Below are positions 16,715 through 25,963 of a stretch of 53,460 bases of DNA, piece by piece. Positions within the stretch are counted from its first letter, which is position 1. Every line of letters starts with the position of its first letter. The notes beneath the pieces are model-generated. The model ran no database searches, was not told the origin of the DNA, and worked only from the letters and a program-made list of their open reading frames with translations. This stretch comes from Anaerovibrio lipolyticus (GTDB lineage Bacteria > Bacillota > Negativicutes > Selenomonadales > Selenomonadaceae), in contig NZ_JADYTY010000015.1 in assembly GCF_021531495.1 (NCBI RefSeq), positions 1-53,460 of the forward strand. The letters run 5' to 3'. Position numbers and translations under genes: made by a program.

Positions 16715-18139
16715 ATGTTAAATGTAAAGGATTATGAGTTTTGGTTTGTAGCAGGAAGTCAGCATCTTTATGGTGAGGAAGCATTGAAGGCTGTAGAGAA
16801 GAACACCAAGGAAATTGCTGATTATCTCAATGGCACTGGCAAGCTGCCTTACAAAATCGTATTCAAAGGGGTTATGACCACTGCCGACGGTATTACTCAG
16901 TTCATGAAGGATGCGAATTACAATGACAATGTAGCTGGTGTCATGGTTTGGGCTCATACCTTCTCCCCAGCTAAAAACTGGATTCGTGGTACCAAGCTGC
17001 TGCAGAAGCCTTTGCTCCACTTGGCTACTCAGTATCTTAATAAGATTCCTTATGACACCATAGATTTTGATTATATGAATCTCCACCAGAGTGCTCATGG
17101 TGACAGAGAATACGGCTATATCAATTCCAGATTGAAGCTGAACAACAAGATTGTTTATGGTCATTGGCAGGATGAGGAGACTACTGCTGAAATCGCTGCT
17201 TGGCAGGATGTGGCTGTAGCCTACAACGAAAGCTTTAATATTCGTGTTTGTCGCTTTGGTGATACTATGCGTGATGTTGCCTGCACTGAGGGTGACAAGG
17301 TAGAGGCTCAGATTAAGCTGGGCTGGACTGTAGATTATTATCCTGTAGGGGATTTGGTTGCCTATGTGGACGCTGTGGCTGAAGCTGATATTGATGCAGA
17401 ATATGCCAAGCTGGCAGAGGCATATACCCTGAATCCAGGCCACAATACTCAGGAGCATTTTGAGCACTGTGTCCGTTATCAGCTGAGAGAGTATATTGCC
17501 ATTAAGAAATTCCTGGAGGATAATGGCTACAATGCTTTCTGCACCAATTTCCAGACTTTGTTGGGCTTGGAGGAGCTGCCAGGCTTGGCTGCTCAGCTGT
17601 TAATGCGTGATGGCTATGGCTTTGGTGCCGAGGGTGATTGGAAGCTGGCGGCCTTGACCAGATTGCTGAAGGTTATGTCCCATAATGACCGTACTGTATT
17701 CATGGAGGATTATACTCTGGATTTGCGTAAGGGCCATGAGGCAATTCTGGGTGCTCATATGCTGGAGGTAGATCCTACTATTGCCAGCGATAAGCCTAGA
17801 GTAGAGGTTCATCCATTGGGCATTGGTGACAAGGATGATCCTGCCCGTTTGGTATTTACCGGTGCCGAAGGTGATGGTATTGATGTCACCATTGCAGATT
17901 TCAGAGATGGCTTCCGTCTGATTAGCTATCCAGTTGATTGCCGCAAGCCAGAGGCTGAGACTCCACATCTGCCAGTAGCTAAGCAGCTTTGGACTCCTAA
18001 GTGTGGTCTGAAGAAAGGCTCTACTGAGTGGATTAAGGCTGGCGGTGAGCATCATACTGTATTGAGCTTTACCATTACTCAGCAGCAGATTGTGGATTTG
18101 GCCACCATGTTTGGCATTGAGATGGTTGATATCCAGTAA
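16715..18139 (+). CDS. araA: L-arabinose isomerase
   Basis: A 474-aa Mn-dependent isomerase converting L-arabinose to L-ribulose. The N-terminus [15 protein letters not shown] is diagnostic. Metal ligands are visible in GLEELPGLA (Glu near 289), GFGAEGDWK (Glu near 309), a histidine in the [13 protein letters not shown] region, and GGEHHTVLS near the C-terminus. Full length, matching the family. Last gene of the operon, closed by the terminator at 18194-18235. Ribosome site AAAGGGGCG precedes the ATG. Confidence 0.97.
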   Translation: MLNVKDYEFWFVAGSQHLYGEEALKAVEKNTKEIADYLNGTGKLPYKIVFKGVMTTADGITQFMKDANYNDNVAGVMVWAHTFSPAKNWIRGTKLLQKPLLHLATQYLNKIPYDTIDFDYMNLHQSAHGDREYGYINSRLKLNNKIVYGHWQDEETTAEIAAWQDVAVAYNESFNIRVCRFGDTMRDVACTEGDKVEAQIKLGWTVDYYPVGDLVAYVDAVAEADIDAEYAKLAEAYTLNPGHNTQEHFEHCVRYQLREYIAIKKFLEDNGYNAFCTNFQTLLGLEELPGLAAQLLMRDGYGFGAEGDWKLAALTRLLKVMSHNDRTVFMEDYTLDLRKGHEAILGAHMLEVDPTIASDKPRVEVHPLGIGDKDDPARLVFTGAEGDGIDVTIADFRDGFRLISYPVDCRKPEAETPHLPVAKQLWTPKCGLKKGSTEWIKAGGEHHTVLSFTITQQQIVDLATMFGIEMVDIQ

Positions 18140-18193
18140 TTAAATAGCCCTTTCCTTACTCAATTTTGAGTATTACTTTTTTCCCTTCCTCCG

Positions 18194-18235
18194 GCAAGGA
18201 GCTGTGAATATATTTTCACGGCTCCTTGCTTTTTT
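18194..18235 (+). terminator. Terminator of the arabinose operon
   Basis: A 15-bp stem GCAAGGAGCTGTGAA / TTCACGGCTCCTTGC with one wobble or mismatch and a 6-nt loop, followed by TTTTTT. Confidence 0.9.
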
Positions 18236-18262
18236 GTGGTGGAGATAAATCTATTTGCTACA

Positions 18263-18273
18263 ATTGTGACAAT
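18263..18273. promoter_or_regulatory. Small inverted repeat upstream of the Pel-like operon
   Basis: ATTGTGACAAT is a perfect inverted repeat (ATTGT/ACAAT) 85 bp before the PelD-like start. It could be an operator. I could not assign a convincing -35/-10 pair in 18236-18357 and found no c-di-GMP riboswitch there. Confidence 0.25.
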
Positions 18274-18357
18274 ATTCTCCATCTATAGTCCTATTTATCT
18301 GATAGAGAAATAATATTACAATTAAAGTGTGAGTGAATTTTTTATATGGGTTAGGGT

Positions 18358-20367
18358 ATGATTATGGAGAAAAATATAAAACAGTTTAGGAAGAATGTCC
18401 TTATGGCCGGCAGGCCTGGTTTTCTTGCGGATTTTTTGCGAAACTGCCTGAACAAGGAGGGATGGGATACCTCTGATTATCAGGAGGAGAGCTTCAATCT
18501 CTACAATCCTAGTGCCGTAATGTATTTCTCATATGGCAAGGAGGAGGGGGATCTTTCCAGGGTATTGGAGGATATAAGAACCCACAAGATAGAGCATTTC
18601 CTTTATGTTACTAGAGGATTGTCAGTTCAGAGATGCTACGAGGATTTTGTGTTGGCATGGGGCAAAACCCATCAGCAAAATGTTAGCGTAGTTCATATGC
18701 CAGAGGTATTTGGTCAGGGACAGCAGCCAGAGGAAGGCACTATTGCCAGATTACTGACGGCAGCTTGGGAAAAGAAAGATTTTTATTTGGCTGGTTCAGA
18801 TACAGAGCCTGCCTCGGTGCTTTATGCCAAGGATGCGGCTTATGCCTTGTTTTCCATTTTGCAGAAAAAAATAAATAACAGTCGTATTGTGGTGGAATCT
18901 CAGGAAACAGTCAGCTTTACCCAGATTGTGTTGACTGTAAACGGCTTTGCTCAATTGCCTCAGATAGAAGTGGCTGGCAAAGGAGAGGATTTCTTTGTTG
19001 CCAACAGCTGGCAGGCAGATGAGGAAAATACTTACTATTTTGTTCTAAAGACCAAATATCCTGTGCTGGAAATGCTAAAGCCGGTTTACAAAAGTATTGC
19101 TGGCTCGGCAGAGACTGTTGAACATGCGGAGGAGAGCTGGAAAACTAAATACTTACCTAAAATCAGGCCTTATTTAGAAAATATAGGCCTTTTTCTGGTG
19201 GTGCTGTTTATTAGCATTTTGCAGGGAGGCACTCCGGTTAATCAGGCTACAGGCTTGGATATTTGCTATATTTACATTATTATCATGGGCATTATCTATG
19301 GCAAAAAGCAGTCTATGCCAGCAGTATTGCCCTGTATAGCATTGCTTACCTGGGGCTTTTTGAATAGTCATGGGGAAATTGCCAGCATATTATATATTCC
19401 AGAGAATCTTTTTCATTATTCCACCTATCTGTTTTTAGGTGTTTTCACCGGCTATGTGGCAGATAGCTGGCAGGGAAAGCTGGAATCTATGGGATATAAG
19501 CTGGACCATATGTATCAGCGCTATGGCTTCCTGCAGAAAAATTATGAAAAATCTATTGAGATTAAGGACAAGCTTTATTATCAGATTGTTAATTCTGATG
19601 ATAGTATTGGCTGGCTATACGGTATTATTCAACAGTTGGATACAGTACAGGTGGAGAATATCTTTACCCAGGCGGCAGTTATTACCAGCAAGATTATGGG
19701 AGCCAATAATATTGCTATATATGTTATGGGCAAGGATCAATACTATTTGCGCCAAAAGGTGCGTTTGGGAGATAAAACCAGACAATTGCCTCATTCCCGT
19801 AAGACTGAGGAAAATGCCTATATTGGAAATATGCTGGAGAATCACCATCTTTTCGTCAATCATGGTCTGCAGCTGAATCTGCCTGATTTGGCCGCACCTA
19901 TTATTTATAACGGTCAGGTTATTGCCATTATTGAGATTTATGGTATGGATTTTGACCAGTGGAGTATTTATCAGCAAAATCTGTTGTCTGTAACGGCGCG
20001 CTTGATTTCCATGGCTATGGGCAAAGCCTATGTCTATGAGAATGGTATTCAGAGTAAGAGATTTGTGGCAGATACCAGAATTATGCAGGAGGAAGAATTT
20101 GCCAGACATCTGGCTGGCATTAAGGAAAGAGCACAGCTGCAGCATGATGTGCATAATGTACTGCTGGAGCTGGGAACAGAAAATGTTAATTATCAGGAGC
20201 TGGATAATCGTCTTAGTGGCTCTATTCGTCAGGAGGATACAGTGGGCATTATGGATGGCAATGTCTATCTGCTGCTGCATGATACAGACGAATATGGCTT
20301 GCAGCTGGTTAAGCAGCGTTTGCAGCATCGTGGTATAGAAATCAAGGATATTAGGGAGCTGGTTTAG
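18358..20367 (+). CDS. pelD: PelD-like c-di-GMP receptor with N-terminal SDR-like domain
   Basis: A 669-aa inner-membrane protein. Residues 12-245 resemble an NAD-dependent epimerase/SDR fold (VLMAGRPGFLADFL, MPEVFGQGQ), but the glycine motif is incomplete and no YxxxK is seen, so it is probably not catalytic. About four membrane segments lie at 275-366, then a short coiled region, a GAF-like domain (about 405-555) and a degenerate GGDEF domain (about 570-665). The GGDEF motif is DGNVY (633-637), so no cyclase activity is expected, but RQED (624-627) sits exactly five residues before it, the position of the inhibitory RxxD site that binds c-di-GMP in PelD. First gene of the operon, overlapping closely with pelE. 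Start could be 18358 or the ATG at 18364; no strong ribosome site separates them. Confidence 0.85.
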   Translation: MIMEKNIKQFRKNVLMAGRPGFLADFLRNCLNKEGWDTSDYQEESFNLYNPSAVMYFSYGKEEGDLSRVLEDIRTHKIEHFLYVTRGLSVQRCYEDFVLAWGKTHQQNVSVVHMPEVFGQGQQPEEGTIARLLTAAWEKKDFYLAGSDTEPASVLYAKDAAYALFSILQKKINNSRIVVESQETVSFTQIVLTVNGFAQLPQIEVAGKGEDFFVANSWQADEENTYYFVLKTKYPVLEMLKPVYKSIAGSAETVEHAEESWKTKYLPKIRPYLENIGLFLVVLFISILQGGTPVNQATGLDICYIYIIIMGIIYGKKQSMPAVLPCIALLTWGFLNSHGEIASILYIPENLFHYSTYLFLGVFTGYVADSWQGKLESMGYKLDHMYQRYGFLQKNYEKSIEIKDKLYYQIVNSDDSIGWLYGIIQQLDTVQVENIFTQAAVITSKIMGANNIAIYVMGKDQYYLRQKVRLGDKTRQLPHSRKTEENAYIGNMLENHHLFVNHGLQLNLPDLAAPIIYNGQVIAIIEIYGMDFDQWSIYQQNLLSVTARLISMAMGKAYVYENGIQSKRFVADTRIMQEEEFARHLAGIKERAQLQHDVHNVLLELGTENVNYQELDNRLSGSIRQEDTVGIMDGNVYLLLHDTDEYGLQLVKQRLQHRGIEIKDIRELV

Positions 20368-20368
20368 G

Positions 20369-21259
20369 ATGGATGGATGGCTTTGGCCAATGGCAGGGTG
20401 CCATCTGATTATGGTGCTGGCTGCCTATTTGTACGCTCGCAGACAAGGGGATGCTATTCAGGGAGCTACGGAGGCCTTGATAGTCTTCCTTATGCCAGTG
20501 GCAGGCTTTGTGCTGGTAGTGGGAGCAAGAATTATCAAGGGAATAAAGCCCTTTCAGTGTCATATAGATCCTCACAAGCTAATGAACCAAAACAATGTAT
20601 TTACCAATATGATTAGCTATGATGAAAATGTTATTCCCTTGCATGACACCTACTTGGTAGATGATGTTAGTGCTAAGCGCAAGGTTTTTTTGGATGCAGT
20701 TAAGCAGAATGTTTTGGAAAATCCAAGAGTTCTGAAAATGGCCACCTATGATCAGGATCGGGAAATTGCTTATTATGCCGTGTCCATGATTTCTGGTCAT
20801 ATTGAGGAGCTGGAAAATAAAATCAGCAAGGTGGAAGGGAAGCTGCTTCAGGATAAGGATAATATGGAGCTGCAGAGAGAGTATGCCTATCTGCTAAAGG
20901 ATTATCTGGAACAGGAATTTGTGGATAATATTACCAAAAAGAATCGTACTGAGCAATATGTAGCCCTACTGGATCGTCTTTTGCAGGCATATCCTGATGA
21001 AGTGGAATTTTTGCAGGAAAAAATCCGCAAGGAGATAATATTGGAAAATTATACCAAGGCTCAGGAAGCCTGTGAAAGTTTTCAGCAGGCTTATCCAGAC
21101 CGGGAGGAGCCTTATTTGGAATACATAAAATTATATTTCCATATGCGGCAGCCGGCTAAAATGGAGGAAAAGCTCAATGAATTAAAGGCTATTCCGGGAG
21201 AATTATCATTGCACGCATTAGAGTTGGTGCGTTATTGGGGAGGTATTTCCCATGGATAA
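20369..21259 (+). CDS. pelE: PelE-like membrane protein with TPR-like C-terminus
   Basis: A 296-aa protein with two N-terminal hydrophobic segments (about 4-20 and 35-53), then a largely helical cytoplasmic region. Residues 150-185 look coiled-coil (ELENKISKVEGKLLQDKDN) and 165-290 look like TPR repeats (alternating helices with YAYLLKDYLEQE, YVALLDRLLQAYPDE, AQEACESFQQAYPDRE). PelE in known Pel systems has the same layout and binds PelD in the synthase complex. Assignment rests on layout plus position between PelD and the deacetylase; sequence identity could not be tested. Starts 1 bp after the pelD stop and overlaps the next gene by 8 bp. Confidence 0.75.
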   Translation: MDGWLWPMAGCHLIMVLAAYLYARRQGDAIQGATEALIVFLMPVAGFVLVVGARIIKGIKPFQCHIDPHKLMNQNNVFTNMISYDENVIPLHDTYLVDDVSAKRKVFLDAVKQNVLENPRVLKMATYDQDREIAYYAVSMISGHIEELENKISKVEGKLLQDKDNMELQREYAYLLKDYLEQEFVDNITKKNRTEQYVALLDRLLQAYPDEVEFLQEKIRKEIILENYTKAQEACESFQQAYPDREEPYLEYIKLYFHMRQPAKMEEKLNELKAIPGELSLHALELVRYWGGISHG

Positions 21260-23069
21260 TTTTAAGAAAGAAATCTGGAGTGTATTTATTATCACCGCCC
21301 TGCTGGGGGTATTTTTTCAGATTAATAGAATGGATGCCTTCTTGCATCTTAATTCCTGGCAGAACAATATTCAGGCAGGAAATATTTGGCAGGATATGGA
21401 AAATTCAAAGGCTGCCAAGGAGAATTATTTGCTGATTTATGATCCGGCAGATGTGCAAAGTGTGCTAAGCAGGCATATTGTAGAGAAAATTATTCGTGAC
21501 CAGAAAAAAACTGTTCAGACCATACCTTTTTATCAGCCAGTGGCGATTGACAACAAATGCCAGGGGGTAATTATTGCTACCAACAGGCTGAAAAGCATAG
21601 CAGGTATGTCTGCTGTGGCAGGGTATGTTGAGCAGGGTGGCCGGGCGGTTATTTTGCGTAATCTGCAGGGAGAGCTGTTGCCGGAGGATATGACAGCTAA
21701 ATTAGGCATAGCTTCTATCGGGCAGGAAATTTCTGTGCCTGGTGTTCGTGTGCCGGGAGATATGTTCCTGGGATTGCAGGGCTATGGCTTTGATTCTACT
21801 AGCTATATGACTGGGGTGACAGATGTACAGCTGACAGGGGATGCAGTGCCAGAGGTTACATCTCAGGATGGACATCCTATTATCTGGAGCCATAATAGCG
21901 GTCAGGGAAAATATATTGTCTGCAATAGTCGGGAGAGAGACGACAAGAATAATTATGGTACATATACAGCTATTCTTAGTCAGTTGAATGAGGACTATAT
22001 TTATCCAGTGATGAATATAAAATTGTTCTATATAGATGATTTTCCCTCTCCTGTACCAGAAGGAAATTTTGACAAAATATATCAGGAAACAGGCTATAAT
22101 ACCTCGGATTTTTATCGTCGTCTTTGGTGGCCTGAGATGCTGAATAACGGAGAAAAATATAATGTTAAGTATACAGGCTTGATTATTGAATCCTATGGGG
22201 ATCAGGTAAAGGGGCCATTTAAGCCTTTGGACAATGGAGCGGCTCGCAATAGTCTGATTGCCTACGGCAGAGAGCTGTTGAAGGCTGGCGGTGAGCTGGG
22301 TATTCATGGCTATAACCATCAGTCCCTGGCTCCTGCTGGCTATGGACAGGATAAGCTGGGCTATGCCACTTGGGAAAGTCAGGCTGATATGGAGGAATCC
22401 CTTAGAGAGTTAAAGCGCTATATTGAGGATGTATATCCAGGCTATGAAATTCATGCCTATGTACCTCCATCTAATATTCTTAGCCCAGAGGGCAAGGCAG
22501 CCGTTAAAAATGTCTTTACAGATATAAAAGTATATTCTTCCTTGTGGGAAGGATTGGCTACAGCCAAGGAATATTTCCAGAATTTCCAGTTGAATAGTGA
22601 TGGCACCAGCGAGATACCTCGCGCTTCCTCTGGTTATGCCCCTAGCCAGGAGGAAATCTGGGAGGCCTATAATGTTTTAAATTATAATGGTGTATTTTCT
22701 CATTTTGTCCATCCTGATGAAATTTTCTATGAGGAAAGTGAAAATTTGACCTGGGCTATTATGAAGCAGGGCATGACGGATCTTTTGTCAGAACTGCAGA
22801 ATAGATTTGGCTGGCTGGAGCCAGTTACAGCTACTGAGGCCTATGAAAAGCTGCAAGATTATGTTCAGATGGATTACAGCTTAACAAGGAGTAAGGAGGG
22901 CATCAAGATTAACGCTTCTAACTTCCAGAAGCCACTAACCTTTATTTTGCGTACTGATAAGGAAATAGGCTCTGTAACCGGAGGCAGTGCCAAAAGGATT
23001 CAGGCAAATGCCTATGTGCTGACTGTGACGGATAGAGATTTTGAAATCAAATGGGCGGGTGAAGAATAA
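21252..23069 (+). CDS. pelA: PelA-type polysaccharide deacetylase (DUF2194-like)
   Basis: A 605-aa protein with an N-terminal membrane anchor (about residues 9-25) and an extracytoplasmic catalytic part. A flavodoxin-like or Rossmann region covers about 55-230. The deacetylase core follows: metal-binding FYIDDFPSP (259-267) and HGYNH (352-356), which match the D-D and H-x3-H pattern of CE4-like/DUF2194 enzymes. It matches the deacetylase-only form of PelA seen in Gram-positive pel operons; it lacks the GH114 hydrolase part, which is encoded separately at 28007-29017. Role: partial deacetylation of an N-acetylhexosamine polymer during export (inferred from the family). Overlaps pelE by 8 bp and pelF by 1 bp (TAATG). 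Confidence 0.85.
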   Translation: MDNFKKEIWSVFIITALLGVFFQINRMDAFLHLNSWQNNIQAGNIWQDMENSKAAKENYLLIYDPADVQSVLSRHIVEKIIRDQKKTVQTIPFYQPVAIDNKCQGVIIATNRLKSIAGMSAVAGYVEQGGRAVILRNLQGELLPEDMTAKLGIASIGQEISVPGVRVPGDMFLGLQGYGFDSTSYMTGVTDVQLTGDAVPEVTSQDGHPIIWSHNSGQGKYIVCNSRERDDKNNYGTYTAILSQLNEDYIYPVMNIKLFYIDDFPSPVPEGNFDKIYQETGYNTSDFYRRLWWPEMLNNGEKYNVKYTGLIIESYGDQVKGPFKPLDNGAARNSLIAYGRELLKAGGELGIHGYNHQSLAPAGYGQDKLGYATWESQADMEESLRELKRYIEDVYPGYEIHAYVPPSNILSPEGKAAVKNVFTDIKVYSSLWEGLATAKEYFQNFQLNSDGTSEIPRASSGYAPSQEEIWEAYNVLNYNGVFSHFVHPDEIFYEESENLTWAIMKQGMTDLLSELQNRFGWLEPVTATEAYEKLQDYVQMDYSLTRSKEGIKINASNFQKPLTFILRTDKEIGSVTGGSAKRIQANAYVLTVTDRDFEIKWAGEE

Positions 23070-24496
23070 TGAGAATATGCATGCTGGTAGAGGGGGCCTA
23101 TCCCTATGTCGTAGGAGGTGTTTCCTCCTGGCTTCAGATGCTGATGGAGGGATTGCCTGAATATGAATTTTTTATTTATGCTATTGGGGCAGATTCTCGT
23201 GATAGAGGTAAGTTTAAATACAAATTCCCTGCCAATGTGGTAGGCATTCAGGAGGTTTTTCTGGATGAGATTTTGAGCTGTCATTCACCTAAGCTGCAGG
23301 AGAATATTCTCAATGAACAGGAAAGACAGTGCTTATATGATTTGGTGGTGGGAGAAAAGCCCATTGATATAGAAAGTATTGTCAATATGTTTTCTCAGGC
23401 AAAGCACAAGAAAAATCCTTTGACCATTTTTATGAGTAGTGATTTTTTTGATATTATTAGTCAGGTTTATGCGGATAAATACAGCTATCTGCCCTTTACA
23501 GATTTTTTCTGGACCATGAGGTCCATGCTTTTGCCTTTGTTTTATTTCTTCCATCATCCTTTGCCACAGGCTGATTTATATCATACCGTGGCAACTGGAT
23601 ACTGTGGTATTATTGGCAGTATTGCGGCCAAAATGTATCATAAGCCATTCTTGATTACGGAACATGGTATTTATTCCCGGGAAAGAGAAACAGAAATTGT
23701 CAAATGTGGCTGGGCCAAGGGAGATTTTAAATCTGTCTGGATACAGTATTTTTATAATATTGCTAAGCTGGCCTATACAGCTGCTAACATGGTGGTAACC
23801 TTGTTTGAGCGCAATGCTATTATTGAGCAGGAGCTGGGCTGTCATCCTGATAAAATCCGCATTGTGCCTAATGGTATCCGTATGGAAAGATTTGCCCATA
23901 TACCGGAGCTTACAGATCATGATGGTCCGTTGGTTATTGGAGGGGTAGTGCGGGTGGTGCCTATTAAGGATATTGTTACCATGCTGCGAGCCTTTCTTCT
24001 GGTGCAGCAGGTTTTTCCAGATGCCTGCCTTAAGGTAATTGGGCCTTATGCTGAGGACCCGGATTATTATAAAATGTGCCTTCAAACAGTGGAAACCCTA
24101 AAGCTGAAAAATGTGGAGTTTACTGGCTCTGTAAATGTGGCAGAGGTATTCCCTCAGCTGGATATTGTATTATTGTCCAGTATCAGTGAGGGACAGCCTC
24201 TGGCGGTACTGGAGGGACAGGCCGCCAGACGGCCTTTTGTTACCACAGATGTGGGCTGCTGTCGAGAGCTGATATATGGTGGCTCTAATGATGATTTGGG
24301 GCCGGCAGGAGCAGTGGTGGCTCCTATGGATTATGAGCAGATGGCCAAGGAGATTATCCGCTTGGGCAAAAATTTCCCTTTAAGGCGCAAAATGGGCCAG
24401 GTAGGTTGGCAGCGGGTAAAAAATGGCTATACCTATGAATATTTCATTGATTCGTATCGAAAGATATTCCAGCAATTGGAAGGAGCTGAGAAATAA
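23069..24496 (+). CDS. pelF: PelF-like GT4 glycosyltransferase
   Basis: A 475-aa cytoplasmic glycosyltransferase, the predicted polymerase of the Pel-like polymer from UDP-activated N-acetylhexosamine. The N-terminus MRICMLVEGAYPYVVGGVSSW is characteristic of PelF. GT-B fold: acceptor half about 1-265, donor half about 285-475. Catalytic EX7E motif is EGQPLAVLE (374-382); VGGVVRVVPIKDI near 290 carries the basic donor-binding residues; LITEHGIYSRERETEI (195-210) is also a family hallmark. Full length. Stop codon directly abuts the pelG start. Confidence 0.95.
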   Translation: MRICMLVEGAYPYVVGGVSSWLQMLMEGLPEYEFFIYAIGADSRDRGKFKYKFPANVVGIQEVFLDEILSCHSPKLQENILNEQERQCLYDLVVGEKPIDIESIVNMFSQAKHKKNPLTIFMSSDFFDIISQVYADKYSYLPFTDFFWTMRSMLLPLFYFFHHPLPQADLYHTVATGYCGIIGSIAAKMYHKPFLITEHGIYSRERETEIVKCGWAKGDFKSVWIQYFYNIAKLAYTAANMVVTLFERNAIIEQELGCHPDKIRIVPNGIRMERFAHIPELTDHDGPLVIGGVVRVVPIKDIVTMLRAFLLVQQVFPDACLKVIGPYAEDPDYYKMCLQTVETLKLKNVEFTGSVNVAEVFPQLDIVLLSSISEGQPLAVLEGQAARRPFVTTDVGCCRELIYGGSNDDLGPAGAVVAPMDYEQMAKEIIRLGKNFPLRRKMGQVGWQRVKNGYTYEYFIDSYRKIFQQLEGAEK

Positions 24497-25945
24497 ATGG
24501 CAGGAATTGGCTTTGAGCTGAAAAAACTTTTTAATCGCCGTACTCTGACTGGTCACGCCATGGCCTATGGCTATTCTGCGGTGATTACAGCAGGCCCCTT
24601 TGCCTTGCTGACCACTATGGTTTTGGCTATTCAGCTTTTATTTCTTCGCTATAGCATTGATGTAAATAACAGCCAGCTATATGTTTCCTCTGTTATTTAT
24701 CCCTTTGTATTTTCCCAGTTGATTTCCTGTGGTTTTTCTATTATCATAACCAGATATCTGGCAGATTGTTTGTATGAAGGGGAATATGATAATGTATCCG
24801 GTTCCTGCTATGGAATAATTTTTATGGCTCAGCTGGCAGGGGCAGTGGCTGCCCTGCTGTTTTATTGGGATAAGCCTCTGCCCTTGCATCTGAAGCTGAT
24901 AACCTATACCTTCTTTGCAGAAATGATAGCCATGTGGCTGCAAATGGTATATTTAACAGCTCTCAAGGATTATAAATCCATATTTGTCAGTTATTTTGCG
25001 GGAGCGGCTATAAGCATTGTCCTTACCTGGCTGAATCTGCAATATGGTTTTATGGCTCCTGTGGAGGGCACCATGCTTTCTATGTGTATAGGAGTAGGTA
25101 TTTTGGATTTGTGCTTTATGGTGCAGATTGTCAGGTATTTTGGTTATCCATCCCATGCTATGAATTTTGAGTTTTTGCCATATTTTGAACAGCATTACAA
25201 GCTGTTTCTGCTGATAATTTTTTATACCTTGTCTATCTATGTGGCAAATTTTATTGTTTGGAACAGCTCCTGGGGAGTTATGGTGGCAGGTACGTATCTT
25301 TATTCCCCAAGGTATGATGTAATTACTTTCTATGCCTTTTTGTCCATCCTGCCGATTATGATTATGTTTGTGGTTTCTATGGAGCTGAAATTTTATGAGC
25401 AATATGCCATATATTTTACCTATATTACGCAAAAAGGTAATTTTAAAGAGGTGGATGATTCCCGGAAAGATTTGCTTTATACCCTATGGACAGAGTTTAA
25501 GAATATCATGGAGTTCCAGTTGGTATTTTCTTTGATTTTCCTGGCCTTGGGCAGTTATTTTCTGACTTTGGGAGGAATGGCTTATCAGGATGTAAATATC
25601 TATCGTCTTTTGGTTATAGGGGCATTTTTCTGTGGCATCCTGCAGGTGGTATATACCCTGCTTCTCTATTTGGAGGATCAGCATGGTGCTTTGATTATAA
25701 CAGGCAGTTTCCTGCTGGCAAATCTGGTATTTGGCATAGCAGGACAGATGGTGGGAGAGATAAGCTATGGCTTTACCTTTTTCCTAGCAGCTGTGCTGGC
25801 TTGTGCTGTGGCTATTTGGCGGTTACAATATTTTTGTCAGAGAATTAATTATTTTGTATTTTGCAGCAGGCCGGTGTTATTTGAACACACTAATGGTATT
25901 TTTACCAAATTGGCAGCTTATCTGTATGGGGATAAATTAAACTGA
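24497..25945 (+). CDS. pelG: PelG-like polysaccharide export membrane protein
   Basis: A 482-aa polytopic protein with about 12 predicted membrane segments, related to Wzx/MATE-type flippases. The N-terminus MAGIGFELKKLFNRRT followed by YGYSAVITAGPFALLTTMV is the PelG signature. In Pel systems it forms the inner-membrane conduit with PelD, PelE and PelF. Length is close to that of PelG proteins elsewhere. Begins at the base after the pelF stop, so it is translationally coupled; 18 bp separate it from the outer-membrane gene downstream, which has its own strong ribosome site. Confidence 0.95.
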   Translation: MAGIGFELKKLFNRRTLTGHAMAYGYSAVITAGPFALLTTMVLAIQLLFLRYSIDVNNSQLYVSSVIYPFVFSQLISCGFSIIITRYLADCLYEGEYDNVSGSCYGIIFMAQLAGAVAALLFYWDKPLPLHLKLITYTFFAEMIAMWLQMVYLTALKDYKSIFVSYFAGAAISIVLTWLNLQYGFMAPVEGTMLSMCIGVGILDLCFMVQIVRYFGYPSHAMNFEFLPYFEQHYKLFLLIIFYTLSIYVANFIVWNSSWGVMVAGTYLYSPRYDVITFYAFLSILPIMIMFVVSMELKFYEQYAIYFTYITQKGNFKEVDDSRKDLLYTLWTEFKNIMEFQLVFSLIFLALGSYFLTLGGMAYQDVNIYRLLVIGAFFCGILQVVYTLLLYLEDQHGALIITGSFLLANLVFGIAGQMVGEISYGFTFFLAAVLACAVAIWRLQYFCQRINYFVFCSRPVLFEHTNGIFTKLAAYLYGDKLN

Positions 25946-25963
25946 GGAAAGGAGGAAAACATA

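Noticed and set aside
18140-18357. Search for a c-di-GMP riboswitch before the Pel-like operon
   Set aside because: No GEMM-type conserved core was seen; only a short inverted repeat is present. Control seems to lie in PelD itself.
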